Shown here: piece by piece, positions 26,936-35,560 of the stretch | Layout: each line of letters starts with the position of its first letter | How positions within the stretch are numbered: position 1 is the first letter of the stretch | Assembly (NCBI GenBank): GCA_001899685.1 | Contig: MKWG01000046.1 | Location: 124,001 to 188,000, forward strand | Source of the DNA: Sphingobacteriales bacterium 44-15 | GTDB lineage: Bacteria; Bacteroidota; Bacteroidia; Chitinophagales; Chitinophagaceae | Direction of reading: 5' to 3' | DNA length: 64,000 nt | The notes under the pieces: model-generated | The model's database searches: none | Told to the model about the DNA's origin: nothing | Seen by the model: only the letters and a program-made list of their open reading frames with translations | Made by a program: the position numbers and the translations under genes

Positions 26936-27751
26936 TTACTGCTGGTAAGCAAACCCAACCGAGCTGTTTGCGGACGGCTGCCCGGGCAGCCCTATCTGTA
27001 CGTCTGCTTTTTCAGGCAGCCCGTTGCTTTTGTAAGTATAGCTATAGGTATACCTGTCCTGCAATACTAATTGTGCATCATACACGTCTTCCACAGCTAT
27101 ATTATTTTTAGATACGCCTTCCCATATCAGTACGAGAAAATCCTTGTAAGCATATAGCGGATTTGTTTTCTGGTCGTACTGCATGGCAGCATGTCCATAC
27201 CGTACCATTTCGCCGGGAGTATCCGTACCTACCATGATCACTCCTTCGGATACATTGCCACTGTTATTATACGTATAAATAAATTCCAGGATAGGCGTAT
27301 AGTCATCGTCTTCTTTTTTGTAAATCGTTGCCCGCTTGATATTTCCTCCCTCAAACTGGTAATTGGTATAGCCTGTTCTTTCACCGGCTACAAAATTGTC
27401 GGCACGTTTTAAAATGCCATTTTCATATACCGGGACAATTTTTTCACCTGCACTGCTGTTCAGCTCACTGATTTTATTGCCGGCGCCGTAGCTGATATCA
27501 AAATCCACTATAGTGCCAGAAGTGCTGATCTCATTTTTAACGGTCGCTTTTTTTAAGATGCCGCCTGCATCGTACTGAAACTTTATAAAATCATCACCGT
27601 CTGTATATTCCCGGAGCTTAACTGTTTCAGGAGCAGGCGCCGGCTCATCAGAATGATCCTTTTTGCAGGAAGCAAGAAATAATATGCCGGATATTGCCAG
27701 TAGTCGTGTTGCTTTGCTGATTGCATGATACATTGTTTGCATAAAATTCAT
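26936..27751 (-). CDS. Hypothetical lipoprotein with YD-repeat-like beta structure
   Basis: A 271-residue protein. The signal peptide ends in a lipobox (LFLASC at about residue 29), followed by an acidic, proline-rich linker (KKDHSDEPAPAP). The body is made of short beta units with the pattern of YD/RHS-like strands (FIKFQYDAGGILKKATV, GAGNKISELN, YTYNNSGNVSEGV, YTYKSNGLPEKADV). Such lipoproteins are very common in Bacteroidota and face the outer-membrane surface or periplasm; no function is known. The start could also be the internal Met at residue 4 or 7. It has its own terminator. Confidence 0.65.
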   Translation of the reverse strand: MNFMQTMYHAISKATRLLAISGILFLASCKKDHSDEPAPAPETVKLREYTDGDDFIKFQYDAGGILKKATVKNEISTSGTIVDFDISYGAGNKISELNSSAGEKIVPVYENGILKRADNFVAGERTGYTNYQFEGGNIKRATIYKKEDDDYTPILEFIYTYNNSGNVSEGVIMVGTDTPGEMVRYGHAAMQYDQKTNPLYAYKDFLVLIWEGVSKNNIAVEDVYDAQLVLQDRYTYSYTYKSNGLPEKADVQIGLPGQPSANSSVGFAYQQ

Positions 27752-27845
27752 TTTTACTTTTTCATTTTACGTTGCAAACCTGCATCAAACCGGTGCAGCA
27801 ATCAAGAGGATATGCTATGAACTGAAGAAAAAAGCAGATGATCTG

Positions 27846-28484
27846 TCAATTCTCTTTTATATACCGGAACCCGTTTCCCTGGAGAACAGGATGCCTGCCG
27901 GTAAGCGTATTGCCGGAATATGCCAGCACAAATTCATTGAAGAAAACTTCAGGTATCCATTTTTCAAATTCAAATTCAAAGCTGTTTTGTATTTTATTGA
28001 GCGGGATAAATGTATAGGGCTTGTCAGGAAAAAGGGGAGTGCTGAATTGTATAGAATCAATTTCCTGTTTTGTGAACTTTGCTATGCCGTCTTTATTGGT
28101 AAAGATTCTTTGCCTGCCTCTTGCTGTAAAAAGAATGCATTGAATGTCTTTGATATAATCGGGATTTTCGTCGGAGAACTGTATAGTGATGAAGCTGTCG
28201 TTTACTTTTCTTCCCTGGAATAGTTTGAAGGGCCTGGGGGGCTGTGGTCTTCCGGTAAAGACGATGGTGTTATTCTCAAGCGTCCATCTTCCCGAGCCGG
28301 TACGGGTAAGACTACCAGCAGTATAGAAAAAAGTAAAAGTATAATTGGGCTTGAGGTTAAATGCGGATGAAACATCTTTCACATCCCGGAGAAAATATAT
28401 CCCGGATATTTCTTTACTATCCTGGCTATAGCCGGACAGACAGAAGCTTCCAAATAACAGGGGGAGTAACAATATTTTCGCCAT
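27846..28484 (-). CDS. Hypothetical secreted protein
   Basis: A 212-residue protein with a clear signal peptide (MAKILLLPLLFGSFCLSGYSQ). It contains a lipocalin-like first half (GIYFLRDVKDVSSAFNLKPNYTFTFFYTAGSLTRTGSGRWTLENNTIVF), a pattern of small beta-barrel proteins that report FxxxGxW. The second half, with FEFEFEKWIPEVFFNEFVL, has no family I recognise. Periplasmic or surface localisation is likely. The function is unknown. Confidence 0.6.
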   Translation of the reverse strand: MAKILLLPLLFGSFCLSGYSQDSKEISGIYFLRDVKDVSSAFNLKPNYTFTFFYTAGSLTRTGSGRWTLENNTIVFTGRPQPPRPFKLFQGRKVNDSFITIQFSDENPDYIKDIQCILFTARGRQRIFTNKDGIAKFTKQEIDSIQFSTPLFPDKPYTFIPLNKIQNSFEFEFEKWIPEVFFNEFVLAYSGNTLTGRHPVLQGNGFRYIKEN

Positions 28485-28503
28485 ATATCTTGTGCTGTAC
28501 GGT

Positions 28504-28680
28504 TTAAAATCTGATACCCTTTTTTTTCATTTCTTCAGCCAGTTTTTGAGGGATAGGCCTGCAATGGCAATACTTTCTGTGTTCCAGGTGCCATTGTACA
28601 CGTTGTTCAAAATTTGCGTTTGCAGGCATCCGGTTTTTTTCATGCCATTCCCTGTTAATTGAAGCGGATGCTTTAGTCAT
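28504..28680 (-). CDS. Small conserved protein (58 aa) of Bacteroidota
   Basis: The product starts MTKASASINREWHEKNRMP and continues FEQRVQWHLEHRKYCHCRPIP, ending KLAEEMKKKGIRF. This is a small, highly charged protein that I recognise as a recurrent hypothetical in this phylum; the HxxYCHCRP cysteine pair may bind metal. The ATG at 28680 is preferred over the one at 28701 because a -7 box (28699-28706) covers the upstream ATG. No function is known. Confidence 0.7.
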   Translation of the reverse strand: MTKASASINREWHEKNRMPANANFEQRVQWHLEHRKYCHCRPIPQKLAEEMKKKGIRF

Positions 28681-28698
28681 AGCTGATGATTGAATGAT

Positions 28699-28706
28699 CA
28701 AAGCTA
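28699..28706 (-). promoter_or_regulatory. -7 promoter box for the 58-aa protein gene (TAGCTTTG, minus strand)
   Basis: An exact TAnnTTTG match 18 bases before the ATG at 28680. It overlaps the alternative upstream ATG and so settles the start. Confidence 0.5.
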
Positions 28707-28851
28707 AGAGTTTTGCAGCAGAACAGGAGGGAGCTGGTCTTTGCGTAATTCCTTCGCGCTTTGTGGCAAAATTTTCGCAAGGTTGGCAACCTTAAGACCG
28801 CAAGCAGAAATTGGAATGTGCAGGACGCAAAGCCGGGCTCTTCGCACTTGT

Positions 28852-30222
28852 TTATTTTATTTGATGCGACACAGCCGTAATAATATCCTTCAGCAACCGG
28901 TTCTCATCAACATTTCTCTGTCCTAATCTTACCACGACGAGCTTTTTTGAAGGGATAATGTATATGCCCTGTCCCAGGTAACCTGATGCAAAGAACATAT
29001 CAGGAGGAACATCCCGGAACCATCTTTGATCAGGATGATCTTTATCCCATCCGTTGAGCCAGAAAAAATAACCGTAATGCTGCAATGGGTCTGCACGGGA
29101 AGGCTGAACGGAAGCCTGCACCCAATGATCCGGCAGCAACTCTTTTCCATTCCAGTAGCCGTTTTGATAATACAACAAGCCAAATCGTGCAAAATCTCGC
29201 GCTGTGGCATAAGTGTAAGAAGAGCCTACGTACATGCCGCCGGCATCTGTTTCAAGAAAAGTATGATACATGCCAAGCGGGTATAACAGCGAAGTATAGG
29301 GGAAGGCATAATAATCTTCCGGGGCTATGGTATTTCTAATAATACGGCTTAAGAGGTTGGCATTACCGCTTGAATAATTGAACACGGTGCCGGGCGTATA
29401 TTCCATAGGAAGCCCTGCAATATAACCGCTCATATCGCCTTTTTTGAATAGCATGGTGGTGGCTTCACTTGGACCTGAGTAGTCTTCCCTGTATCGAATG
29501 CCCGATGTCTGCTGCAATAGCTCTCTGAGGGTAATGTCTGCTTTATCTGAATGTTGCCATTGAGGCAGCAACCCGGATGCATTGAGATCTAATTTGCCCT
29601 GCTTTACAAGAATGCCCGTTAATGCTGCAGTAATGCTTTTGGATATGGACCAGCCCTGCAATGGAGTATACATATCAAACCCGGGTGCATATTGTTCTGC
29701 CACGATCTGCCCGTCATATACCACGAGCAGCGCACGGGTTTGATTGTCCTTTGAGAATTGTTTATTGAATGCCTGTTGCAGCAAAGTTGTATCTATAGCA
29801 GATGGCAGCGTATCCGGCAATTTATCACCGTAAGGCCAGGCAAGAGTGTCTGTATTTATGGAAGGAGGAAGGGATAATGCAATTTTTTGCTTTCTTATAT
29901 CGGCTTCACTGTAGTCATTGACCAGTGCAGCGCCCGCATTCCTTCTGAAAATTGCTTTTTGCCCGGCAAAGCCCCAAAGGGAGGCTGTGGCAGATGAATC
30001 TGTTTCGTTTAATGCATACGTAACGAGCGAAAACGGGAAATCCGACAGGTCATTCTTTATTACCTCCGCTGCCTGCCTGTGCTGCAAAAAAACGGCGGAA
30101 CAAAGGTTTTTAGCGCCGTACCCTGTAAGGATGGGGGCGGATAAGTAAACATAGCGGCAGATGATCACTAATAATAACAGCAGCAGCCATACAATGGCTT
30201 TGCGAATAGTTTTCCTTAGCAA
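28852..30222 (-). CDS. Membrane-anchored serine hydrolase, beta-lactamase (class C-like) family
   Basis: About 456 residues from a TTG start at 30222, which overlaps the stop of the 38-aa gene (TTGCTAA). An ATG at 30285 is possible but would lie inside that gene. The N-terminus LRKTIRKAIVWLLLLLLVII is a membrane anchor. The catalytic S-x-x-K is in QGWSISKSIT and the Y-S-x motif in FNYSSGN; WFRDVPPDMFFASGYLGQGIYI is the KTG-equivalent region near the C-terminus. Family members include esterases, D-Ala peptidases and class C beta-lactamases; this one is likely a periplasm-facing esterase or peptidase rather than a resistance enzyme. That is inference. Confidence 0.78.
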   Translation of the reverse strand: MLRKTIRKAIVWLLLLLLVIICRYVYLSAPILTGYGAKNLCSAVFLQHRQAAEVIKNDLSDFPFSLVTYALNETDSSATASLWGFAGQKAIFRRNAGAALVNDYSEADIRKQKIALSLPPSINTDTLAWPYGDKLPDTLPSAIDTTLLQQAFNKQFSKDNQTRALLVVYDGQIVAEQYAPGFDMYTPLQGWSISKSITAALTGILVKQGKLDLNASGLLPQWQHSDKADITLRELLQQTSGIRYREDYSGPSEATTMLFKKGDMSGYIAGLPMEYTPGTVFNYSSGNANLLSRIIRNTIAPEDYYAFPYTSLLYPLGMYHTFLETDAGGMYVGSSYTYATARDFARFGLLYYQNGYWNGKELLPDHWVQASVQPSRADPLQHYGYFFWLNGWDKDHPDQRWFRDVPPDMFFASGYLGQGIYIIPSKKLVVVRLGQRNVDENRLLKDIITAVSHQIK

Positions 30223-30332
30223 TGCCCCAGCAGATAATAAAGGATCACAAAAACTAAAACAGTTCCAAGGCAACCTCCTCCCCATTTATATGCGCCGTAC
30301 CCGGCGAGTAGTGTTCTGAGCCAGTTTTGCAT
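30216..30332 (-). CDS. 38-aa hydrophobic small protein
   Basis: The reading frame encodes MQNWLRTLLAGYGAYKWGGG followed by CLGTVLVFVILYYLLGHC, that is, an amphipathic start with a GYGAxKxGGGC motif and one transmembrane helix. I recall closely similar tiny proteins as recurrent hypotheticals in Chitinophagaceae-type genomes. It is too short for most gene callers. Its stop codon overlaps the TTG start of the downstream serine hydrolase, indicating translational coupling. The role is unknown, possibly a membrane-complex subunit. Confidence 0.6.
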   Translation of the reverse strand: MQNWLRTLLAGYGAYKWGGGCLGTVLVFVILYYLLGHC

Positions 30333-30428
30333 AAAAATGATTTAGTGATACAAGGTATAAAAATTGTGCCAGAGTTAAAGTTTTTGCAAATACCATATAT
30401 TGTGGTTTAAACCGCCGGGGAACTATCT

Positions 30429-31163
30429 ATGTCATCATTTTTTGAAAGATTGCGCTATGTAAAGTTTGTCCGAAAGATTGTATATGTTATTATCGGATCG
30501 TTGTCGTACCCGGGTCTTGCCATTATCAACCGCTTTAAAATAACCGGTACAGAGCATATCAAAAACCTCCCTAAAAGTAATGTGTTGTTTGTAAGCAACC
30601 ACCAGACTTATTTCATGGATGTGATCGCTTTCCTGCACATATTCTGTGCAGTGAAGTGGAGAAAGCAAAATAAGCTGGGTATTCCTTTTTACCTGTTAAA
30701 TCCTTTTACACGGGTATATTTTGTATCTGCAGAAGATACGATGAAGAAATCGTTTATGAGCAGGCTGATGGCTACGGCAGGAGCACTCACGGTGAAGCGC
30801 ACCTGGGTGGAACAGGACAAAGCTGTGCGTAAAGGGTTGAGCCTTTCAGATTCAAAGAAAATCCTCAAAGCGCTGGAAAGGAACTGGGTAATTACTTTTC
30901 CCCAGGGTACCACTACTCCGTTTGCCCCGGGCAGAAAGGGAACGGCATTCCTCATTAAGCAAAGCCGTGCCGTAGTAATCCCTATCGTGATCAAAGGATT
31001 TAATATTGCATTTCATAAGAAAAGCCTGAAGCTGCTGCAAAAAGGAACAGAGATATCTGTCAATATCAAGCCCCCTCTTGCCATTAATTATGAAGATAGC
31101 CTTGATGACATTCTTGCACAGGTGATGGATGCGATAGAGCAGGGGGAGAGGCATAAGGGATAA
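30429..31163 (+). CDS. 1-acyl-glycerol-3-phosphate acyltransferase (PlsC) family
   Basis: A 244-residue member of the PlsC/LPLAT superfamily. The acceptor site motif is SNHQTYFMDV, with histidine and aspartate separated by five residues rather than the usual four. The phosphate-binding motif reads FPQGTTTPF instead of FPEGTR. A hydrophobic N-terminus (IVYVIIGSLSYPGLAII) and PIVIKGFNIAF complete the pattern. It probably acylates a lysophospholipid or another lipid acceptor at the inner membrane. The motif variants mean the substrate may differ from lysophosphatidate. It is a single gene, divergent from the serine hydrolase operon. Confidence 0.8.
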   Translation: MSSFFERLRYVKFVRKIVYVIIGSLSYPGLAIINRFKITGTEHIKNLPKSNVLFVSNHQTYFMDVIAFLHIFCAVKWRKQNKLGIPFYLLNPFTRVYFVSAEDTMKKSFMSRLMATAGALTVKRTWVEQDKAVRKGLSLSDSKKILKALERNWVITFPQGTTTPFAPGRKGTAFLIKQSRAVVIPIVIKGFNIAFHKKSLKLLQKGTEISVNIKPPLAINYEDSLDDILAQVMDAIEQGERHKG

Positions 31164-31253
31164 GGTGTTAGCTATCAGCCGTCAGCTATGAGCAATGAGG
31201 TTTCAGGTGTATGGCTCTCCTGTAACCTGTAACTTGCAACCCGCACTTACCCC

Positions 31254-32186
31254 TTATCCCTTACCACTATCATCCATCTGCATCATGCTCATGATCTGGC
31301 GCATGGTTTTTTGCATTCCATCGCTGCTGCCGTCAAGGAATATTGTATTGCCTTTGCCGACCTCCGCAAAATTTTTAATGGCTTCTGTCCACATGCTGAA
31401 CAGGATTACATTGGTATCAAGATTGGCCTGTTTCATTTGTTCCGCTGCCTGGCTCATACCTTTTGCCACTTCCTCCCTGAAGAGCGCCACACCCTGCCCG
31501 CGCAGTTGAGCTGCCTGCCTTTCGGCCTCTGCGGCAATTTTGATGGCATTCCCTTCTGCTTCCGCAGCTTTGGTTTTTGTGATCAGGAGCGCCTGTCCTT
31601 CGTTCTCCGCAGCGGCTTTCAGGTTATTGCTGGCCACAACTTTGCTCATACTGTCCAGTATCACCTTGTCGAAAGTGATATCGTTGATCTGGAGATCCAA
31701 AAGATGGTACCCCCATTCTTCCAGCAGGTGATCGATCTGCCCTTTTACATATTCTACTATTTCCTTGCGAAGGCTTAATATTTCCGCCTGTTTTTTGGTA
31801 GCGACAAACGAGCGGATCGTTCCTTCTATAGTACGGGTAAGCGCCTGCATCAGGTCGCGGTCGCTGATGAATTTAAAAGCTACTTTTTTTATGGTCTCTT
31901 CTTCCGCATTCTGAACCGAATAGAGCAGCATGTTTTTAAAATAAACATTTGCCTGGTCAGAAGTCACTGCCTGGAATTCCATTTCCACCGAACGGTTCTG
32001 GACAGATATCCTTTTATAGATCTGTTCCAGGACAGGTATTTTGAAATTCAGTCCGGGTCGCAAGATCCTGCGGTATTTCCCGAACATTGTTACCACCGAA
32101 ATGGTACCCTGGTTTACGGTAACTAACCCGCTGAAAATGATCAGTATGATAATGATAAGCCAGCCGTAGGTAAAAATGAAATTCAT
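31254..32186 (-). CDS. SPFH/Band 7 (stomatin-like) membrane protein
   Basis: A 310-residue SPFH protein with one N-terminal transmembrane helix (FIFTYGWLIIIILIIFSGLV), the Band 7 domain (VNQGTISVVTMFGKYRRILRPGLNF ... SVQNRSVEMEFQAVTSDQ) and a long helical region rich in Ala and Glu (KAAEAEGNAIKIAAEAERQAAQLRGQG) that forms the oligomerisation coiled coil. Such proteins build ring-shaped membrane microdomain scaffolds and regulate proteases. No NfeD or FtsH partner is adjacent. The 418-bp gap upstream (32187-32605) holds no gene; it contains only a degenerate tract with GCGTTCCGCATGCGG. Confidence 0.88.
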   Translation of the reverse strand: MNFIFTYGWLIIIILIIFSGLVTVNQGTISVVTMFGKYRRILRPGLNFKIPVLEQIYKRISVQNRSVEMEFQAVTSDQANVYFKNMLLYSVQNAEEETIKKVAFKFISDRDLMQALTRTIEGTIRSFVATKKQAEILSLRKEIVEYVKGQIDHLLEEWGYHLLDLQINDITFDKVILDSMSKVVASNNLKAAAENEGQALLITKTKAAEAEGNAIKIAAEAERQAAQLRGQGVALFREEVAKGMSQAAEQMKQANLDTNVILFSMWTEAIKNFAEVGKGNTIFLDGSSDGMQKTMRQIMSMMQMDDSGKG

Positions 32187-32605
32187 AATATTTGCTTTAG
32201 AAAATGAAAGTAGCGTTTTTTTTGATCATAACTTTGCCGCGACGCATTTCAAATCAGGAGGAGCAGTGTGATAGCAAAGCATGGGATATATCCATCTGGT
32301 TTCGATGAGAGAATGGATTAGAGGAACGAAACGATCTGTTTCTTCCGGAGACTGCTTCACCGCTGTAATGTATCTCTTTACGTGACGCGTTCCGCATGCG
32401 GCTCGCAGAGACGCAGGGGTGCAGCGGATTCTGCAGGCTTGCCTTAGCGTAAAAGTTACAAAATTATCAACTTCTTGCAGGGGGAATGTATAGTAATTAA
32501 GGAGGCTGCGGATAGTAAATTATTGTACCCTGTTTTCGAAGTGAAAATTTGAGATGCGCTCAACAGTATAGAATATTTTTTATCAACTAAGCGTAAAACA
32601 GCATA

Positions 32606-33574
32606 ATGAAATTTGATGTTATCATTATCGGCGGCGGACCAATAGGGTTGGCATGCGCCCTCGAAGCGAAAAAGCACGGATTAGCATATTGTATCCTGGA
32701 AAAAGGCTGCCTGGTCAACTCCTTATACAACTATCCCTACAACATGACTTTTTTTTCCACCTCGGAAAGACTGGAAATAGGGGGGATTCCTTTTGTGTCT
32801 ATTTCTACCAAGCCCACCCGTAATGAAGCGCTGGAATATTACAGGAGGGTCACTCTGTCCAATCACCTGAATGTGCACCTGCAGGAGCAGGTGCTATCCA
32901 TAGAAGATGAAGGCAATGGCTATCGCGTGAAAACTTCTAAAGAGGTATATACGGCAACCTATATTGTTATTGCCACCGGTTTTTATGATCTGCCCGTGTT
33001 GATGGGTATACCGGGTGAAGGCCTGCCTAAAGTAACGCACTATTACAAGGAGCCGCATTTTTATGCTATGCGGAAGGTACTGGTAGTGGGCGCTAATAAT
33101 TCCGCTGTTGATGCGGCGCTTGAAACATACAGGAAGGGCGCTGAAGTGACGATGGTCATCCGCGGCAATGAGATCGGCAGGAGAGTAAAATACTGGGTGA
33201 AGCCGGATATAGAAAACCGTATTAAGGAAGGCAGCATTAAAGCTTTTTTCAATTCCACGCTTGCTGCCATATATGAAGACCGCGTTGATGTGCAGACGCC
33301 GGAGGGCATTGTAACTATTCCCAATGATTATGTGATTGCCACCACAGGATACCAGCCACAATTTGATTTTCTCCGTAAGGCAGGGATTAAGCTGTCAGAC
33401 GATGAGATGCTGAAGCCGGCATACAACCCGCTTACCATGGAAACGAATAAACGGAATATTTATCTTGCCGGCGTGGTTTGCGGAGGCATGGATACCCATA
33501 CCTGGTTTATAGAAAACTCCCGGGAACATGCTGTATTAATAATGAATGATATCGCTGCAAAAAGAGCAAAATAA
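32606..33574 (+). CDS. ypdA: YpdA family bacillithiol disulfide reductase
   Basis: A 322-residue FAD/NADPH oxidoreductase. It starts FDVIIIGGGPIGLACALEAKKHGLAYCILEKG, with the dinucleotide-binding GGGPIG. YNYPYNMTFFSTSERLEIGGIPFVS is the YpdA-specific stretch, and VLVVGANNSAVDAALETYRKG is the second Rossmann motif. It reduces bacillithiol disulfide to bacillithiol with NADPH, which implies that this organism makes bacillithiol; BshA/B/C are not in the window. A hairpin lies just downstream. Confidence 0.9.
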   Translation: MKFDVIIIGGGPIGLACALEAKKHGLAYCILEKGCLVNSLYNYPYNMTFFSTSERLEIGGIPFVSISTKPTRNEALEYYRRVTLSNHLNVHLQEQVLSIEDEGNGYRVKTSKEVYTATYIVIATGFYDLPVLMGIPGEGLPKVTHYYKEPHFYAMRKVLVVGANNSAVDAALETYRKGAEVTMVIRGNEIGRRVKYWVKPDIENRIKEGSIKAFFNSTLAAIYEDRVDVQTPEGIVTIPNDYVIATTGYQPQFDFLRKAGIKLSDDEMLKPAYNPLTMETNKRNIYLAGVVCGGMDTHTWFIENSREHAVLIMNDIAAKRAK

Positions 33575-33578
33575 GAAA

Positions 33579-33601
33579 AGCGACTGCTTGCGGCAGTCGC
33601 T
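33579..33601 (+). terminator. Hairpin terminator after ypdA
   Basis: AGCGACTGC pairs with GCAGTCGCT around TTGCG, starting five bases after the ypdA stop codon. The T-tract is short (TCTT), so termination may be weak. Confidence 0.55.
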
Positions 33602-33750
33602 CTTGCACCCTTGATGTTTATATTAACCGTCCCGTTTACTGTGTTTGTTATCCAAAACTAATTATTGATTTTAGTTAAATCTTTACCTGTTGAGCAAACG
33701 GTGCATATTTCGAGTAAACGGCAGAATAGGGGAGCAGGGAGCATGGTATT

Positions 33751-33854
33751 AAACGTGAGAAGAAAGACGTGAGAGGTGAAATTCACTATTGACCATTCAC
33801 TATTGCCTATTCACTATTGCCTATTCACCTTTCTCCTCTCACTTTTCACGATAA
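33751..33854. repeat. Dispersed intergenic repeat with internal 14-bp tandem units
   Basis: The flanks CGTGAGAGGTGAAA and TTTCTCCTCTCACTTTTCACG form a gapped inverted repeat. Inside are two exact tandem copies of ATTCACTATTGCCT (33795-33822) plus a partial third. It lies between ypdA and queE and has no coding potential. Confidence 0.65.
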
Positions 33855-33861
33855 CAACCAC

Positions 33862-34527
33862 TCAGGGAATATTAATATACTTATGCACCTGCAGGCTGAG
33901 CTCCCATTGAGGGTTTTGCTTTATGTATGCAATGATCTGCGGCGTCATCTGTGCAGCTTTGCTCCATTCGGGCTGCAGGTATAATTTGCAATGGCTGCTT
34001 ACCTGCGCAGCAAATTGTTCCGCCCATGTAAAATCCGACTTATTATATACAATTATTTTCAGCTCATTAGCAAGTGGTAATATTCCCGGCAAAGGCGCTT
34101 TGAATTTTTTGGGAGAAAGACAGATCCAGTCCCACCGGCCGCTGAGAGGGCTGCTGCCTGAAGTTTCGATATGTGTCAGAAAGCCCGCCTGCTGCAGCGC
34201 AATAGTGAGCGTATCTAAATTATGCATCAACGGCTCTCCTCCTGTAATTACGGCAATGCCCGGTTTTGTATGCTGTCTGCTGATGCCATGCGGAACGGCT
34301 TTTAATGCATCCTCTACAATATGGCTGACCGGCTTTACCGGGTGTGCATTCACATCCCAGCTTTCTTTTACATCGCACCATACACATCCCACATCACAGC
34401 CGCCAAGCCGTATAAAGTAAGCTGCTTTTCCCTGGTGCATGCCTTCACCCTGGAGTGTATAAAAAGCTTCCATTACCGGAAGGGAAGCTGTGGCTGTTAT
34501 ACCGGTTGGTTCTGTAAACGCTTGCAT
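33862..34527 (-). CDS. queE: 7-carboxy-7-deazaguanine synthase
   Basis: A 221-residue radical-SAM enzyme from the ATG at 34527 (MQAFTEPTG); the frame runs 28 codons further upstream through a repeat element and is not used. The radical-SAM cluster motif is CDVGCVWC (C-x3-C-x2-C), preceded by AFYTLQGEGMHQGKAAYFIRLGG, which is the QueE-specific start. PLMHNLDTL and LKIIVYNKSDF complete the pattern. It converts CPH4 to CDG in queuosine biosynthesis; the other que genes are not here. The family often has C-x3-C-x2-C with a short core, as here. Confidence 0.92.
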   Translation of the reverse strand: MQAFTEPTGITATASLPVMEAFYTLQGEGMHQGKAAYFIRLGGCDVGCVWCDVKESWDVNAHPVKPVSHIVEDALKAVPHGISRQHTKPGIAVITGGEPLMHNLDTLTIALQQAGFLTHIETSGSSPLSGRWDWICLSPKKFKAPLPGILPLANELKIIVYNKSDFTWAEQFAAQVSSHCKLYLQPEWSKAAQMTPQIIAYIKQNPQWELSLQVHKYINIP

Positions 34528-34543
34528 GGCTTTCGACTTCAGT

Positions 34544-34611
34544 GTGAAACGTGATAGGGTAGAAGTGAACGGGCAATAGTGAATTTTCACCTCTGTCCTC
34601 TCACGTTTCAC
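34544..34611. repeat. Dispersed intergenic repeat with 11-bp perfect inverted ends
   Basis: GTGAAACGTGA at 34544-34554 is exactly mirrored by TCACGTTTCAC at 34601-34611, with a second internal GTGAA/TTCAC pair. It lies in the promoter region between folD and queE and would form a stem-loop in RNA or DNA. Confidence 0.75.
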
Positions 34612-34630
34612 GATAATATAGAATCCCTAT

Positions 34631-35506
34631 CTAACGATGATGTGCAGCTGCCAGAAAAGTGTTCTCCATCAGCGCGGCGATAGTCATAGCACCCACACCG
34701 CCGGGAACGGGTGTGATAAAGCTGCATTTAGGCGCCACCGTTTCAAAGTGCACATCGCCTTTGATGGCATAGCCTTTCTTTTTAGTGGAGTCTTCCACAC
34801 GGGTGATGCCTACATCAATCACCACAGCACCTTCTTTTACCATATCCGCCGTAAGGAATTCTGGTTTTCCCAAAGCTGCGACAATAATATCTGCCTGCAG
34901 GCAAAGTTCTTTAAGATTACGGGTATGGGAATGACAGAGGGTAACAGTACAGTTGCCTGTGCTGCTGTTTTGGCTGAGCAGGATACTCATGGGGCGGCCT
35001 ACAATATTGCTTCTCCCGATCACCACTGCGTGTTTGCCTTTGGTCTCGATATTGTAGTGCTGAAGCAGTAACAAAATACCGTAAGGCGTAGCCGGGATAT
35101 AGGAAGGCTGTCCCTGTACCATTTTCCCGATATTGGAAGGGTGGAATCCGTCCACATCCTTTTCTACGGCAATGGCGTTGATCACTTTTTCCTCAGAAAT
35201 ATGTTTAGGCAGGGGCAGTTGCACCAATATGCCATCTACTGAGGTGTCGTTGTTAAGCTCGTCTATCTTTTTCAACAGTTCTTCTTCGCTTATTGACGCT
35301 TCAAAGCGGATCAGGGTAGACATATACCCGATTTCCGCGCAGGTTTTCACTTTTGAAGCCACATAAGTTTCACTGGCGCCATTAGTACCAATAAGCACTG
35401 CTGCCAGGTGGGGCGTTTTTTTACCTTCTTTCTGAAGCAGGTCTGTTTTTTGTTTTAATGCCTCTTTTACAGCCTGGGCTACTATTTTACCGTCCAATAT
35501 TTGCAT
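34631..35506 (-). CDS. folD: Bifunctional methylene-THF dehydrogenase / methenyl-THF cyclohydrolase
   Basis: A 291-residue FolD. The catalytic Lys region is [14 protein letters not shown], followed by [25 protein letters not shown], the Rossmann [13 protein letters not shown] and [18 protein letters not shown] at the C-terminus. It interconverts methylene-, methenyl- and formyl-THF for one-carbon metabolism. The start MQILDGK is the usual one and has a -7 box four bases upstream, divergent from the aminotransferase promoter. Confidence 0.97.
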   Translation of the reverse strand: MQILDGKIVAQAVKEALKQKTDLLQKEGKKTPHLAAVLIGTNGASETYVASKVKTCAEIGYMSTLIRFEASISEEELLKKIDELNNDTSVDGILVQLPLPKHISEEKVINAIAVEKDVDGFHPSNIGKMVQGQPSYIPATPYGILLLLQHYNIETKGKHAVVIGRSNIVGRPMSILLSQNSSTGNCTVTLCHSHTRNLKELCLQADIIVAALGKPEFLTADMVKEGAVVIDVGITRVEDSTKKKGYAIKGDVHFETVAPKCSFITPVPGGVGAMTIAALMENTFLAAAHHR

Positions 35507-35510
35507 GGCG

Positions 35511-35518
35511 CAAAGGTA
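35511..35518 (-). promoter_or_regulatory. -7 promoter box four bases before folD (TACCTTTG, minus strand)
   Basis: TACCTTTG-CGCC-ATG on the minus strand. The box is an exact TAnnTTTG and predicts transcription starting at the A of the start codon. Confidence 0.6.
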
Positions 35519-35560
35519 CAGTTCCCGGCAGGAAGATCAAAAAGCGAAATAGTAAACTGC

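Noticed and set aside
28852-30285. ATG at 30285 as the start of the serine hydrolase
   Set aside because: It would place the N-terminus inside the 38-aa gene and add a non-membrane tail; the TTG at 30222 gives a clean membrane-anchor start coupled to that gene's stop.
33795-33822. Short tandem repeats as a possible CRISPR array
   Set aside because: Units are 14 bp in direct tandem with no spacers, and no cas genes are near.
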